In this document: positions 43,213-52,412 of the stretch, piece after piece
Layout: each line of letters opens with the position of its first letter
Position numbering within the stretch: position 1 is the first letter of the stretch
Assembly: GCA_019638595.1 (NCBI GenBank)
Contig: JAHBTJ010000033.1
Coordinates: 1-62,528 of the forward strand
Direction of reading: 5' to 3'
DNA: 62,528 nt
DNA from: Chitinophagaceae bacterium
Lineage (GTDB): Bacteria; Bacteroidota; Bacteroidia; Chitinophagales; Chitinophagaceae
Translations under genes and position numbers: made by a program
Notes under the pieces: model-generated
Told to the model about the DNA's origin: nothing
Database searches by the model: none
The model's input: only the letters and a program-made list of their open reading frames with translations

Positions 43213-44736
43213 TTAATATTCCTCCTGGTCAAATCCTTCTTCGTCTTCCATCGAGGAAGTTTGTTTTCCCATGTTCAGCATGGATCCCATCAGGTCTTTG
43301 AATTCTATTTGACCATCCAGCACTTTTTTGCTGATGAGGGAGTAGGAAGAGAGCCCGTGTAAGATCAGTTCCATCAGCAGGGCATTCTCTTTTTCATTGG
43401 CATGAGGATAGCTTTTCTTTACCAGCCCGTACAACCCGTCTACTTTATAAAGAAGCTGAACCTTGTCTTTATCCTTCAGGTTGAATAGCACATTCAGCGA
43501 GTTTCCGCTGTCGAACCAATTGATAACAGCGCGGTAAGGATTGTCATTTTCTTTTTGTTGAGCCTTTCTTTTTTTGAGAGAGTCAGGGTTGGGAAAATAC
43601 TGGATGAACTGAGTGCGGATGGCTTTGTTCAGGAGGTTAAAAGCAACCTGGTAAGGCCCTTCCTGCTCTCCTTCGTATACCAGCTCCACTTTTCCCGTTA
43701 CAGACGGAATGATGCCGGTAAGATCAGATACCCACACCTGTGTATCTTTCTCTTTGTTCAGTATCGCCCTTCTTTCGGCGGCGCTCACCGCATTTTCAAA
43801 AGCCGATATGGTAAGCCTGGCGCTTACACCGCTTTTTTTATCTACCAGCTCGCTGTTCCTCGCTTCAAACGCTACCTGCTCAATCAGGCGTTTTACAAGA
43901 TCGCTCACCTTTACAGTTTCTTTCTGAGCCTTGTCTATATCGGCTTCCTGTTCTGTTATTTCCAACGCCTGCTCCAGCGATTTAGGATAGTGGGTGAGTA
44001 TCTGGCTTTCAATACGGTCTTTCAGCGGGGTAACGATAGACCCGCGGTTCGTGTAGTCTTCGGGGTTAGCTGTAAAAACGAACATTATATCTAAGGGCAA
44101 TCGCAGCTTGAAGCCTCTTATCTGCACATCTCCTTCTTCCAGTATATTGAACAGTGCCACCTGTATTCTTGCCTGCAGGTCGGGCAGTTCGTTGATCACG
44201 AAAATACCCCGGTTGCTCCTGGGAATAATGCCATAGTGAATAACCCTTTCATCCGCGAAATTGAGCTTGAGGTTGGCGGCTTTAATAGGGTCAATATCGC
44301 CTATCAGGTCGGCCACGCTCACATCGGGCGTAGCCAGCTTTTCGCCGTATCGCTCACTGCGGTGTATCCAGACTATGGGTGTGTTATCTCCCTGTGTGGC
44401 AATAAGGTCTTTTGCAAATTTGGATATGGGGTTCAACGGATCATCATTGATATCGCTGCCCGGGATAACAGGAATGTATTCATCCAGCAGCTCGGTCATT
44501 TGCCTGGCCATTCTTGTTTTTGCCTGTCCGCGTAAACCCAGGAAAAGAATATTGTGTTTGCTTAATAAAGCGCGTTCCACATCGGGTATAACAGTATCTT
44601 CGTATCCTATAATACCTGAAAATGTATTTTCTTTTTTCTGAAGCTTTCGAATAAGGTTCTGTCTTATTTCTTCTTTAATGCTTTTAGGCTGATATCCTGA
44701 AGCCTTTAATTCACCCAGCGTTTTTATCGTAGTCAT
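43213..44736 (-). CDS. MoxR / magnesium-chelatase-type AAA ATPase
   Basis: The 507-aa cytoplasmic ATPase has a MoxR-style Walker A (LFLGLRGQAKTRMARQ), a Walker B (GIFVINELPDL, with Asn for the usual Asp), a sensor-1 Asn (MFVFTANPEDY) and an arginine segment (PLKDRIESQI). It resembles the ChlI/BchI subunit group. With the VWA protein encoded just upstream it should form an AAA/VWA chaperone-type pair that remodels or inserts cofactors into client proteins. The client is not evident. The C-terminus is acidic (SSMEDEEGFDQEEY). Confidence 0.85.
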   Translation of the reverse strand: MTTIKTLGELKASGYQPKSIKEEIRQNLIRKLQKKENTFSGIIGYEDTVIPDVERALLSKHNILFLGLRGQAKTRMARQMTELLDEYIPVIPGSDINDDPLNPISKFAKDLIATQGDNTPIVWIHRSERYGEKLATPDVSVADLIGDIDPIKAANLKLNFADERVIHYGIIPRSNRGIFVINELPDLQARIQVALFNILEEGDVQIRGFKLRLPLDIMFVFTANPEDYTNRGSIVTPLKDRIESQILTHYPKSLEQALEITEQEADIDKAQKETVKVSDLVKRLIEQVAFEARNSELVDKKSGVSARLTISAFENAVSAAERRAILNKEKDTQVWVSDLTGIIPSVTGKVELVYEGEQEGPYQVAFNLLNKAIRTQFIQYFPNPDSLKKRKAQQKENDNPYRAVINWFDSGNSLNVLFNLKDKDKVQLLYKVDGLYGLVKKSYPHANEKENALLMELILHGLSSYSLISKKVLDGQIEFKDLMGSMLNMGKQTSSMEDEEGFDQEEY

Positions 44737-44810
44737 ATTTAATTTAGCTCTTCTTTTTGTAATTGTTTTTCTTTCTCTTTCAGCAATCAGCTTATTTTGG
44801 TATCCGTGTT

Positions 44811-45908
44811 CTAATACACTGTTTTTCTTTTACCGCTTTCAAAGTCTTTAAAAATAAAAGCGCCCAGTTTGTCGAGCGAAGCAAAAAATGCCTTGCCGTT
44901 GTTGGTTTCGGTAAATTCCTGTACAAAGCGTTGCAGGTAAGGATCGGTGGCTATCATAAAAGTGGTGATAGGGATTTTCAGCTTTTTGCATTGCGCTGCC
45001 AGGTTCATACAGCGGTTGATCACTTTCCTGTCGAGCCCAAAGCTGTTTTTATAATACCGTTTACCTGTTTTCAAACAGGTAGGTTTTCCATCGGTGATCA
45101 TGAATATCTGTTTGTTCGGGTTTTTTCTGCGGCGCAGTATATCCATCGCCAGCTCCAGTCCCGCTACCGTATTGGTATGATAAGGCCCCACCTGCAGGTA
45201 AGGCAGGTCTTTTACTTCTATCGGCCACGCGTCATTGCCAAATACAACAATGTCCAGCGTGTCTTTCGGGTATTTGGTCTGGATCAGCTCACTCAAAGCC
45301 ATGGCTACTTTTTTCGCGGGGGTGATCCTGTCTTCGCCGTATAAGATCATCGAATGAGATATGTCAATCATCAGTACGGTAGATGTCTGGGCTTTGAAGT
45401 CGGTTTCCCGGATGCTCAAATCATCTTCCTGCATGCGGAAGCTGTCTATGCCGTGATTGATCTGCGCGTTGCGGATGGATTCCGTGAAATCTATCTGCTC
45501 AAGCATATCGCCAAACTGGAATTGACGGGTTTCGGGATTCAGTTCATCACCCTGTCCCGGCTTAAAGCTGTGATGATCGCCCTGTTTCGTTTTTTTGAGC
45601 TTGCCAAAAATTTCTTCCAGGCTTCTTTTCCGGATGCTTTGTTCCGTTTTGGGAGTAATTTTTATTGCTCCCTGCCGATTATCGTCGGTTATATACCCTT
45701 TTTCCTTCAATTCATCAATAAAATCGCCCATGCCATACTCATCATCCGTAAGCTCATAATTCTTATCCAGCTCGTTCAGCCACTGCAATGCTTCACCCAC
45801 ATCGCCATTGGTGTAAGTTAACAACTGCATGAACAGACCCAGCAATTGCTCAAATTTTGATTTACCCTGCTCACGAGGGTCAAATAATGAAAAATGAAAA
45901 CCTGTCAT
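44811..45908 (-). CDS. VWA-domain protein, partner of the AAA ATPase
   Basis: The 365-aa protein starts at ATG 45908, which has AAGGAG about 10 bp upstream; a longer frame from 46007 is rejected. The C-terminal half is a von Willebrand A domain with a MIDAS motif DISHS (TVLMIDISHSMILYGEDRITPAKKVAMALSEL), then FGNDAWPI and MITDGKP. The N-terminal half is helical and charged (LQWLNELDKNYELTDDEYGMGDFIDELKEKG). It is encoded 74 bp upstream of the AAA gene in the same direction, so the two are one operon, VWA first. Confidence 0.87.
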   Translation of the reverse strand: MTGFHFSLFDPREQGKSKFEQLLGLFMQLLTYTNGDVGEALQWLNELDKNYELTDDEYGMGDFIDELKEKGYITDDNRQGAIKITPKTEQSIRKRSLEEIFGKLKKTKQGDHHSFKPGQGDELNPETRQFQFGDMLEQIDFTESIRNAQINHGIDSFRMQEDDLSIRETDFKAQTSTVLMIDISHSMILYGEDRITPAKKVAMALSELIQTKYPKDTLDIVVFGNDAWPIEVKDLPYLQVGPYHTNTVAGLELAMDILRRRKNPNKQIFMITDGKPTCLKTGKRYYKNSFGLDRKVINRCMNLAAQCKKLKIPITTFMIATDPYLQRFVQEFTETNNGKAFFASLDKLGAFIFKDFESGKRKTVY

Positions 45909-46082
45909 ATTGTTATTTCTCCTTCTTCTTAATAATGTAGCGTTGGAGCTAATAATTGATTCATAGCGGGGAGTAGAAGGTGCATAACAGCCGTTGAAGC
46001 GGATCAATCACTCATTCCTTCGTTACATCTCACTGCAATTTACGGCATTCATAATTAAATCCGGTTGGCAATACTTCCCGGG

Positions 46083-46520
46083 CAGGGGTTTCGCTTTTAG
46101 AAAAAAATAAAGGAAGAAGCTATCTCAACTTTCGGGTATACCCCATATATACAGGATCCACAACGAGGGCTTATTGTTTTTGCTATCAGCATTAAAGCAA
46201 GGCATACATTCACTCAACCTCTCACGCGTCACCCCGCCAGCATCAAAACCTGAGTTGGAGCAATGTTACGGCGGGAGCTTGCCCGCCGGGGCGGGAAGCA
46301 ATCCTCGTGTGTATGCATCTTTCAAACTGCGGACCCGCCGCCATATACCTTTAATTCCATGCAGGCTGTGGGCGGGTTCGCAGTAACGTTCGAGCGTGTT
46401 TGTATTTTACAACCAGTGCTAAAAATGTAGCGGATGCCTTTTGTTATGAAACCTCCTTTTATTGCTTAACCAAATGATATTGTCTTTTGAGTATAAAATA
46501 TTTTAAAAGCGAAATCCCTG
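46083..46520. mobile_element. MITE, 438 bp, copy E2
   Basis: The left end CAGGGGTTTCGCTTTTA and the right end, read inward, CAGGGATTTCGCTTTTA differ at one base. The flanks ACTTCCCGGG (46073-46082) and ACTTCCTGGG (46521-46530) are a 10-bp target duplication with one later change. The inside contains a GGCGGG-AGCTTG-CCCGCC hairpin near 46270-46287 and repeat A2. It has no coding frame. It belongs to the same family as 4195-4546 but is less recent. The 46521-46802 stretch beyond it is AT-rich and holds the promoter region of the third susC-like gene. Confidence 0.82.
46334..46389. repeat. CCCGCC/GGCGGG repeat, copy A2
   Basis: Starts CCCGCCGCCATATAC, then TTTAATTC, and ends GGCGGGTTCGCAGTAACG. 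Over about 56 bp it is closest to the copy at 54981-55036 and matches 4413-4467 less well. Confidence 0.7.
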
Positions 46521-46694
46521 ACTTCCTGGGTTGAGGTAAAGGTATCTGCTCTCGGCGGGCACTTTTTATAACCGGGCTACTGCGTATAAAGAAAATAGCA
46601 TTGTTTTTAGTTGCCTTACCAAATAGCTGGGGTGCTGTTCAAAAATTGCACAATCGTTTGATATAAATTTAGGCAATCGGTTGTTTTGTTTAGT

Positions 46695-46704
46695 CAAACG
46701 TTTG
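46695..46704. promoter_or_regulatory. CAAACGTTTG palindrome upstream of third susC
   Basis: This 10-bp palindrome lies 98 bp before the ATG at 46803 and equals the core of the 16-bp palindrome at 14644-14659. Further down, TAATCTTTG at 46765-46773 is a -7-like box with one extra base in its spacer. Confidence 0.35.
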
Positions 46705-46802
46705 TGTAATCTCCTTTTGTTGCCTGTTCTTTTAGTTGTCCATGCAGCATATCTAAGATTTTTTTAATCTTTGTAAATATCTGCAAAAATTAACTAAATA
46801 TT

Positions 46803-49800
46803 ATGAGATTAAAACTGTTGCTAATATTAATACTTGTGGGGGGTAATTCTTTTACCCTGTATGCACAACAACTTCAGGTTATTTCAGGTGTTGTAACAGA
46901 CTCCAAAGGGAGTCCTTTGGCAGGCGTCTCTGTTAAAGAATCTTCAAAGAACGGTACAACAACTGATGAAAGTGGAAAATTTAGTATTACGCTGAAATCT
47001 TCTTCTGCTACTACGTTGGAATTTAGCTATATCGGCTATTTTAATCAAAAAGTTACTATTAAGGGGAAATCTGTGATAGCAGTAGTAATGAAAGAAAATG
47101 AAGCTAAAACCGGTCTTGATGAAGTTGTAATTATCGGGACACAACGGCAAAACCGGAGAAATACAACGGCATCTCTTTCCAGTGTGTCTGGTAAGCAAAT
47201 AGAAAATTTGCCGGCGCCCAGCGTGGATGTAGTGCTACAAGGGAGGATATCAGGATTAAATGTGCAATTAAACAGTGGGGAACCTGGTGTAGCCCCTACA
47301 ATAGTAGTGCGTGGTAATACCAGGGTAAATACCAATATAGGATCCAATAAATACGTGGCACAGGCGCAGGCAATGAGCGGACCGCTATATGTGATTGATG
47401 GAATTCCTGTTAATCCGGAAGATATTTCCAATAATATAGACGCTACCGGTACTAATTATCTTGCGGGGATAAATATTAATGATATTGAGAGTGTGGATGT
47501 GCAGAAAGATGCTGCTGCTACTGCTGCATGGGGATCAAGAGGCGCCAACGGTGTTATTTATATCAAAACAAAAAGAGGAAGATCTGCAACACCTGAATTC
47601 AGGGTAAATGTATATGCGGGAGTAACCCAAAAGCCAACATTAATAAAAACGTATACCGGTGCAGAAGAACGCCGGTTGAAGATGGATATAATTAATCAGT
47701 ATGCTCCTTATGCTACTTCAGCTCAACTGGCTTCTCTTCCGCAGATACTCACTGACAGCTTAAATCCGTCGTTTAATAACGCCACTGACTGGCAGGATCT
47801 GTTCTACAGGTCGGGTCTTATTCAAAATGCCGACCTTACCGTTTCTGCTGCCAGTGAAATAGTGAATTACAGGGTTAGCATGAACTATTATGATGAGAAA
47901 GGGATTATTACGGGTACAGGTTACAAAAGATATGGGATACGCGGCAATTTTGATTTTAAGATAAATTCAAAATTGAACAGCCAGTTGATTGTTAAGCTTA
48001 CTAAAGGCGACAGGCAACGGGGAAAGAAGTATAATAATGATGATGATGATACGCCTTTTACAGGATCTTCCCAGCCATCTTCTTTTTACAGGCTTACGGC
48101 TTTCGATTCTCTCAATTTTTCCGGCTTATATAGTAAGCTCAGAAATAAAAATATTGATGATAACTATCAGGCATCGTTTACTACCAATTATGATATATTG
48201 AAAGGGTTGAGATATACTTTCCAGGGAGCGGCTGATATTTCTTCATCGGCCAAAGATTATTTTCAGCCGTCAAACATTGATGAGATCAGCGCGCTTACTG
48301 ACGGCGGAAATGCACAGCCATCGTATGCAAGAGCAGACAGGGGTACTTTTTCAACATATTTTCTTTCCAATACCCTGAATTATAATAAAAGGTTCCAGGT
48401 ATCGGACGGCCATTCTCATAATATAGCTGTTACTGCTGCCCAGCAATATACAAGCAATGTTTCGAAAGGCAGCTCAGTATATGGATATAACGTTCCATCA
48501 AACGATATCCAGGTAGTAAGCGGTATCCCTCAGTCTGACCTGGGCGGCTATTCTTATTATGCCAAGGATGCATTGCTTTCAATAATGGGACAGGTGCAAT
48601 ACGATTTGGATGGGAAATATCTGCTCTATGGATCTTATCGGGGAGATGCCTCGTCGAGATTTGGCGAAAACAGCAAATGGGGGTATTTTCCCGCTGTGGG
48701 AGCTGGTTGGATCATTTCCGATGAGAATTTTATGAAGAATTTTTCCAGCACTATTAATTTTCTTAAATTAAGAGGTAGTTGGGGTATTTCGGGAAACCAG
48801 TCGGGCGATTTTTATGCTCCGTTTAACTCTTATGCAATTCCCGGAACCTATAATGGGTCCATCGCTATTCAACCCAGCTATTCAAACGGGTTAACTAAGA
48901 ATGATCTTACCTGGGCAAGAACAGAGCAAAAAAATATTGGCATAGAAGCCCAATTATTTAACAGCAGGATAAGTATTACTGCTGATATTTATGATAAGAT
49001 ATCCAAAGATGATTATTATGATTTTGTGCTGCCGTTTTACACTGGTTTTTCCGGTATCAATTTCAATGCTCACGATCTCTGGATAAGCAACCGCGGGTTA
49101 GACCTTTCCATAAATACTAAGAACCTTTCTCCTTCGAGCAAACTGCAATGGAATTCTCTGTTAGTGCTGACCTTCAATAAAAATGCGATAGCAAAACTGC
49201 CTAATAATAACAGAACTTTTATTGTTAGCGACTGGTATGGAGTGGACAGGGTATTTGCAGTGGGGCAGCCGATATACAGGATGTTCCAAATGCAATATGA
49301 GGGGGTATATAATTCTGCAGAAGAAATACCATTTAATCCTTTGACCGGAAATCCCATGACCTATTATAAAGGGTATTTCCCGGTTAAACCGGGTTACCCG
49401 ATCTGGAAAGATGTAAATGGTGACTATGATGTATGGAGCGGGGAAGATAATGGTGATCAGTATGGCGACAGAGTGCCCACAGGTAATCCTAATCCTAAGT
49501 TTACCGGTGGGTTTACCAATGATTTTACTTACGGGAATTTTTCGCTTTCAATCGTAAGTGTATTTACCTGGAAAAGAGATGTGGTAAATACTTTTTTGCA
49601 GCAACAGATGGATGGTATAGGCGGCAATATTCAGAACTTTGCAAAAAACCGGTTACCGGATTTATCTAATGTTGATTACTGGACTCCTGTAAAAGCTGCG
49701 GAAGCTAAGGGCAACTATAAAGCCAATTTCCCCGCTATTAATCCATTCGGAGGATATTTCTACCAGTTCTTCCCGTTTACGGATATGTGGAATGTTGATG

Positions 49801-50036
49801 GCAGCTACTTTAAGGTGAAATATTTGATAGTAGGGTATCAAATACCAAGGTCTGTCACAAGCAAACTGAAAATAAAATCTGCCAGGTTATATGGCATGAT
49901 GGATAATGTATTAATCATAAAAAACAAGAAAAATACCATGCCTGATCCGGAGGCCGTAGATCAATTGGGCATATATACCGGTGGGCTTTACCCTCAGTCG
50001 CACAAGTTTACTTTCGGTGTGGATATCCAGTTTTAA
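46803..50036 (+). CDS. SusC/RagA TonB-dependent transporter without STN domain
   Basis: The 1077-aa transporter has an export signal (1-21, ending TLYAQQ). A carboxypeptidase-regulatory sandwich follows at once (~25-100, ISGVVTDSKGSPLAGVSVKES), then the TonB-box-like LDEVVIIGTQRQ, the plug (LYVIDGIPVNPEDI, AAWGSRGANGVIYIKTKRG) and a barrel ending FTFGVDIQF. The STN domain present in the other two SusC proteins is absent and there is no FecI/FecR pair nearby, so regulation is different. The SusD gene follows after 18 bp. The substrate is unknown; no glycosidase belongs to this operon. Confidence 0.92.
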   Translation: MRLKLLLILILVGGNSFTLYAQQLQVISGVVTDSKGSPLAGVSVKESSKNGTTTDESGKFSITLKSSSATTLEFSYIGYFNQKVTIKGKSVIAVVMKENEAKTGLDEVVIIGTQRQNRRNTTASLSSVSGKQIENLPAPSVDVVLQGRISGLNVQLNSGEPGVAPTIVVRGNTRVNTNIGSNKYVAQAQAMSGPLYVIDGIPVNPEDISNNIDATGTNYLAGININDIESVDVQKDAAATAAWGSRGANGVIYIKTKRGRSATPEFRVNVYAGVTQKPTLIKTYTGAEERRLKMDIINQYAPYATSAQLASLPQILTDSLNPSFNNATDWQDLFYRSGLIQNADLTVSAASEIVNYRVSMNYYDEKGIITGTGYKRYGIRGNFDFKINSKLNSQLIVKLTKGDRQRGKKYNNDDDDTPFTGSSQPSSFYRLTAFDSLNFSGLYSKLRNKNIDDNYQASFTTNYDILKGLRYTFQGAADISSSAKDYFQPSNIDEISALTDGGNAQPSYARADRGTFSTYFLSNTLNYNKRFQVSDGHSHNIAVTAAQQYTSNVSKGSSVYGYNVPSNDIQVVSGIPQSDLGGYSYYAKDALLSIMGQVQYDLDGKYLLYGSYRGDASSRFGENSKWGYFPAVGAGWIISDENFMKNFSSTINFLKLRGSWGISGNQSGDFYAPFNSYAIPGTYNGSIAIQPSYSNGLTKNDLTWARTEQKNIGIEAQLFNSRISITADIYDKISKDDYYDFVLPFYTGFSGINFNAHDLWISNRGLDLSINTKNLSPSSKLQWNSLLVLTFNKNAIAKLPNNNRTFIVSDWYGVDRVFAVGQPIYRMFQMQYEGVYNSAEEIPFNPLTGNPMTYYKGYFPVKPGYPIWKDVNGDYDVWSGEDNGDQYGDRVPTGNPNPKFTGGFTNDFTYGNFSLSIVSVFTWKRDVVNTFLQQQMDGIGGNIQNFAKNRLPDLSNVDYWTPVKAAEAKGNYKANFPAINPFGGYFYQFFPFTDMWNVDGSYFKVKYLIVGYQIPRSVTSKLKIKSARLYGMMDNVLIIKNKKNTMPDPEAVDQLGIYTGGLYPQSHKFTFGVDIQF

Positions 50037-50054
50037 TTTTCAACAACAATAATT

Positions 50055-51632
50055 ATGAGCAAGCTACTATTCAATATAAAATATTTATTTCTGATCTCCT
50101 CCGGCATTGCAATAATATGTTCTTCCTGTAAAAAAGAACTACACCAGGGTCCCATTACTTCTACGTATGGTTCGGAATTCTGGGTGTCTCAAACTTCGGT
50201 AGAACAGGCAACGCTTGCGATGTATGGTCAGTTAAGGGCGTGTTTAAGAAATGCACCTTCTTATAATTTGGGCGAACCTTCTTACTTCGTGTTTGGGGAT
50301 TTCGTTTCAGGCTTATTTGAGCCGGCTTCGGGGGATGTATTTATACCTTATGGATTGAAGGCGACCAATACCATACCCTGGAACTTCTCCTACGTTCCTT
50401 ATGGTGAAGCCTCATTGCACAACTGGTCGAGATTTTATCAGTTAATTGCCCAGGCAAATCTTATTTTAAAAAATGTTCCTGAAATGCCGGCTGCCGCATT
50501 TTCCAGTCAGGAGGCCCGAAACAGCTATATAGCAGAGGCATTATTTATGAGGGCGTACACTTATTTTTATATGATCCGTGTGTGGGGAGATCCGGTATAT
50601 GTAAGTAAAACTTTTGACGATGTTGATTATGGCAATATTCCTCCGCTTCCACGTACGGATGAAAATGTTGTTTTAGACAGTTGCCTCGCCGACCTGAGGA
50701 CGGCTGCATCGTACCTGGGTTTTTCCGGGGGAGACCCTTCAAAGAGCTTACGTGCCAATAAGGGAAGCGGTTATGCGCTGATGGCTCATATTTTTGAATG
50801 GAAAAAGGAATATGACAGCGCCCATTATTATTGCCAGGAAGTGATCAATAAAGGCGGCTATACTTTAGAGCCTATGAACAGCTATACTAATATCTGGAAA
50901 GGAACGTCTTCCTCAGAAAGCATATTTGAACTTTCTATGCAGTATAGCGCTAATGATCCCAATTTTAAGAACGGCGGAGATTGGGCGGAAGCCGCTTTTG
51001 ATTGTTTTGCAACCTTTGTAAAGGGATCTATTGTAGATAATCAAAAGTCGAGTTGCTGGATATCTCCTGAAGGAGGGTTGTTGGATCAGGTACTGTTCGA
51101 TACGGCGAATGATGCCCGGTATAAGGCTGTAATTTCAAAAGTTCCTGCTATAGGCGGAGATCCTGCCGGTTATATGCTTCTGAAATATACGAATTTCAAT
51201 TATCAGTCTCCCGATACCAAGGGTTATCCTTATTTCAATAACAATTTAGTATTGCTGCGTTTATCAGATATTATTTTATTGGATGCTGAAGCCCTGGCTT
51301 ATAAAGATGATCTTGAAGGGGCCAGAGCAAAATTAGCGCTTACTGAAGACCGCGCGGGAATAAACACTTATGCAGGCATTACGGATGCATATACCATGAT
51401 CGATGAAGTAGTAATGGAAAGAGGGCGGGAATTGATGGGAGAAGGGCATTGGTTTTATGATCTTATAAGAACAGAACCAACTCAGAACTGGCTCGAATAT
51501 GTAGGATACCCTTCCCAAAGAGTTACAAGTACTGCCAAAGGCTATTATTGGCCGCTTGACATGAACACCCTTTTTCCTTATGATAACCTGCTTACGCAGA
51601 ACCCTTATTGGGCCGCAAATGCCGGCAGGTAG
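50055..51632 (+). CDS. SusD/RagB-family outer-membrane lipoprotein
   Basis: The 525-aa lipoprotein has its lipobox in IAIICSSCKK. RagB-type features are SEFWVSQTSVEQATLAMYGQLRACL, RNSYIAEALFMRAYTYFYMIRVWGDPVYVSK and, near the end, VVMERGRELMGEGHWFYDLIRTEP. It is the surface ligand-binding partner of the preceding SusC protein. A fasciclin gene follows after 42 bp in the same operon. Confidence 0.92.
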   Translation: MSKLLFNIKYLFLISSGIAIICSSCKKELHQGPITSTYGSEFWVSQTSVEQATLAMYGQLRACLRNAPSYNLGEPSYFVFGDFVSGLFEPASGDVFIPYGLKATNTIPWNFSYVPYGEASLHNWSRFYQLIAQANLILKNVPEMPAAAFSSQEARNSYIAEALFMRAYTYFYMIRVWGDPVYVSKTFDDVDYGNIPPLPRTDENVVLDSCLADLRTAASYLGFSGGDPSKSLRANKGSGYALMAHIFEWKKEYDSAHYYCQEVINKGGYTLEPMNSYTNIWKGTSSSESIFELSMQYSANDPNFKNGGDWAEAAFDCFATFVKGSIVDNQKSSCWISPEGGLLDQVLFDTANDARYKAVISKVPAIGGDPAGYMLLKYTNFNYQSPDTKGYPYFNNNLVLLRLSDIILLDAEALAYKDDLEGARAKLALTEDRAGINTYAGITDAYTMIDEVVMERGRELMGEGHWFYDLIRTEPTQNWLEYVGYPSQRVTSTAKGYYWPLDMNTLFPYDNLLTQNPYWAANAGR

Positions 51633-51674
51633 AATATAAAACTAAATAATACTATTACTATTAATAAAGATATT

Positions 51675-52400
51675 ATGAGCAAAAAATATCAATTTGTCAA
51701 ACAGTTTTTGATGATTAGCTGCATCATATTGTTTTTGTATTCCTGTAAAAAAAATGATTATATCGTTGGAGGTGAACCGCAGGACGTAAATATCTACAAG
51801 AATATGAGCAATTATGATATGCTGAAAAGCAATGTGGCCTTCGATACGCTGGTTCAGGTTATAGACGCCGCGGGCATAAAGGATTTGATAAATGCGCAGG
51901 GAACAACTTTTTTTGCACCTTCTGATTACTCTATATTCGGTTATTTAAATAAACGTACCATCTATGTGCAAAATAATATTGACATCAATGGTAAGTTTGG
52001 ACTGGACTCTTTGTTATATTATATCAGTAACAATATTAACGGAACAAAGGATTCGTTGTTGATGTATATTATTAAGCAACCGTTGACGTATGACGTATTG
52101 AAAAGCGAAGGCGCTTTATACCCTACCGGGTTAATTGGAGATACCGCAGCAGTTTCGTATGAATATACGTATGAGGAAGCTTTGGGTTACAGTTCATCGG
52201 TTTCTACGGTTCCCAGGGTAGTATACTTTACACATCTCTGGTATCACTATGACCTGGATGAAGATAATCCCGCCGGCGATATTCCTAACGATGTTGGTGT
52301 GCGTACACTTGTTAAAACATCGGGCATTCTCACACAAAATGGCGTGGTTAATGCGCTGGAATCTTCTCATACCTTATTCTTTTACGGCACCAAACAATAA
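51675..52400 (+). CDS. fasciclin-domain (FAS1) lipoprotein
   Basis: The 241-aa protein has a lipoprotein signal (ISCIILFLYSCKKND). The remainder is one FAS1 domain: YDMLKSNVAFDTLVQVIDAAGIKDLINAQGTTFFAPSDYSIFGYL is the conserved first half. FAS1 domains mediate adhesion to carbohydrate or protein surfaces. Its place directly behind SusD suggests an accessory surface glycan-binding role like that of SusE/SusF. The gene is 13 bp upstream of the last gene of the operon. Confidence 0.83.
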   Translation: MSKKYQFVKQFLMISCIILFLYSCKKNDYIVGGEPQDVNIYKNMSNYDMLKSNVAFDTLVQVIDAAGIKDLINAQGTTFFAPSDYSIFGYLNKRTIYVQNNIDINGKFGLDSLLYYISNNINGTKDSLLMYIIKQPLTYDVLKSEGALYPTGLIGDTAAVSYEYTYEEALGYSSSVSTVPRVVYFTHLWYHYDLDEDNPAGDIPNDVGVRTLVKTSGILTQNGVVNALESSHTLFFYGTKQ

Positions 52401-52412
52401 ACTCGTTTTACT

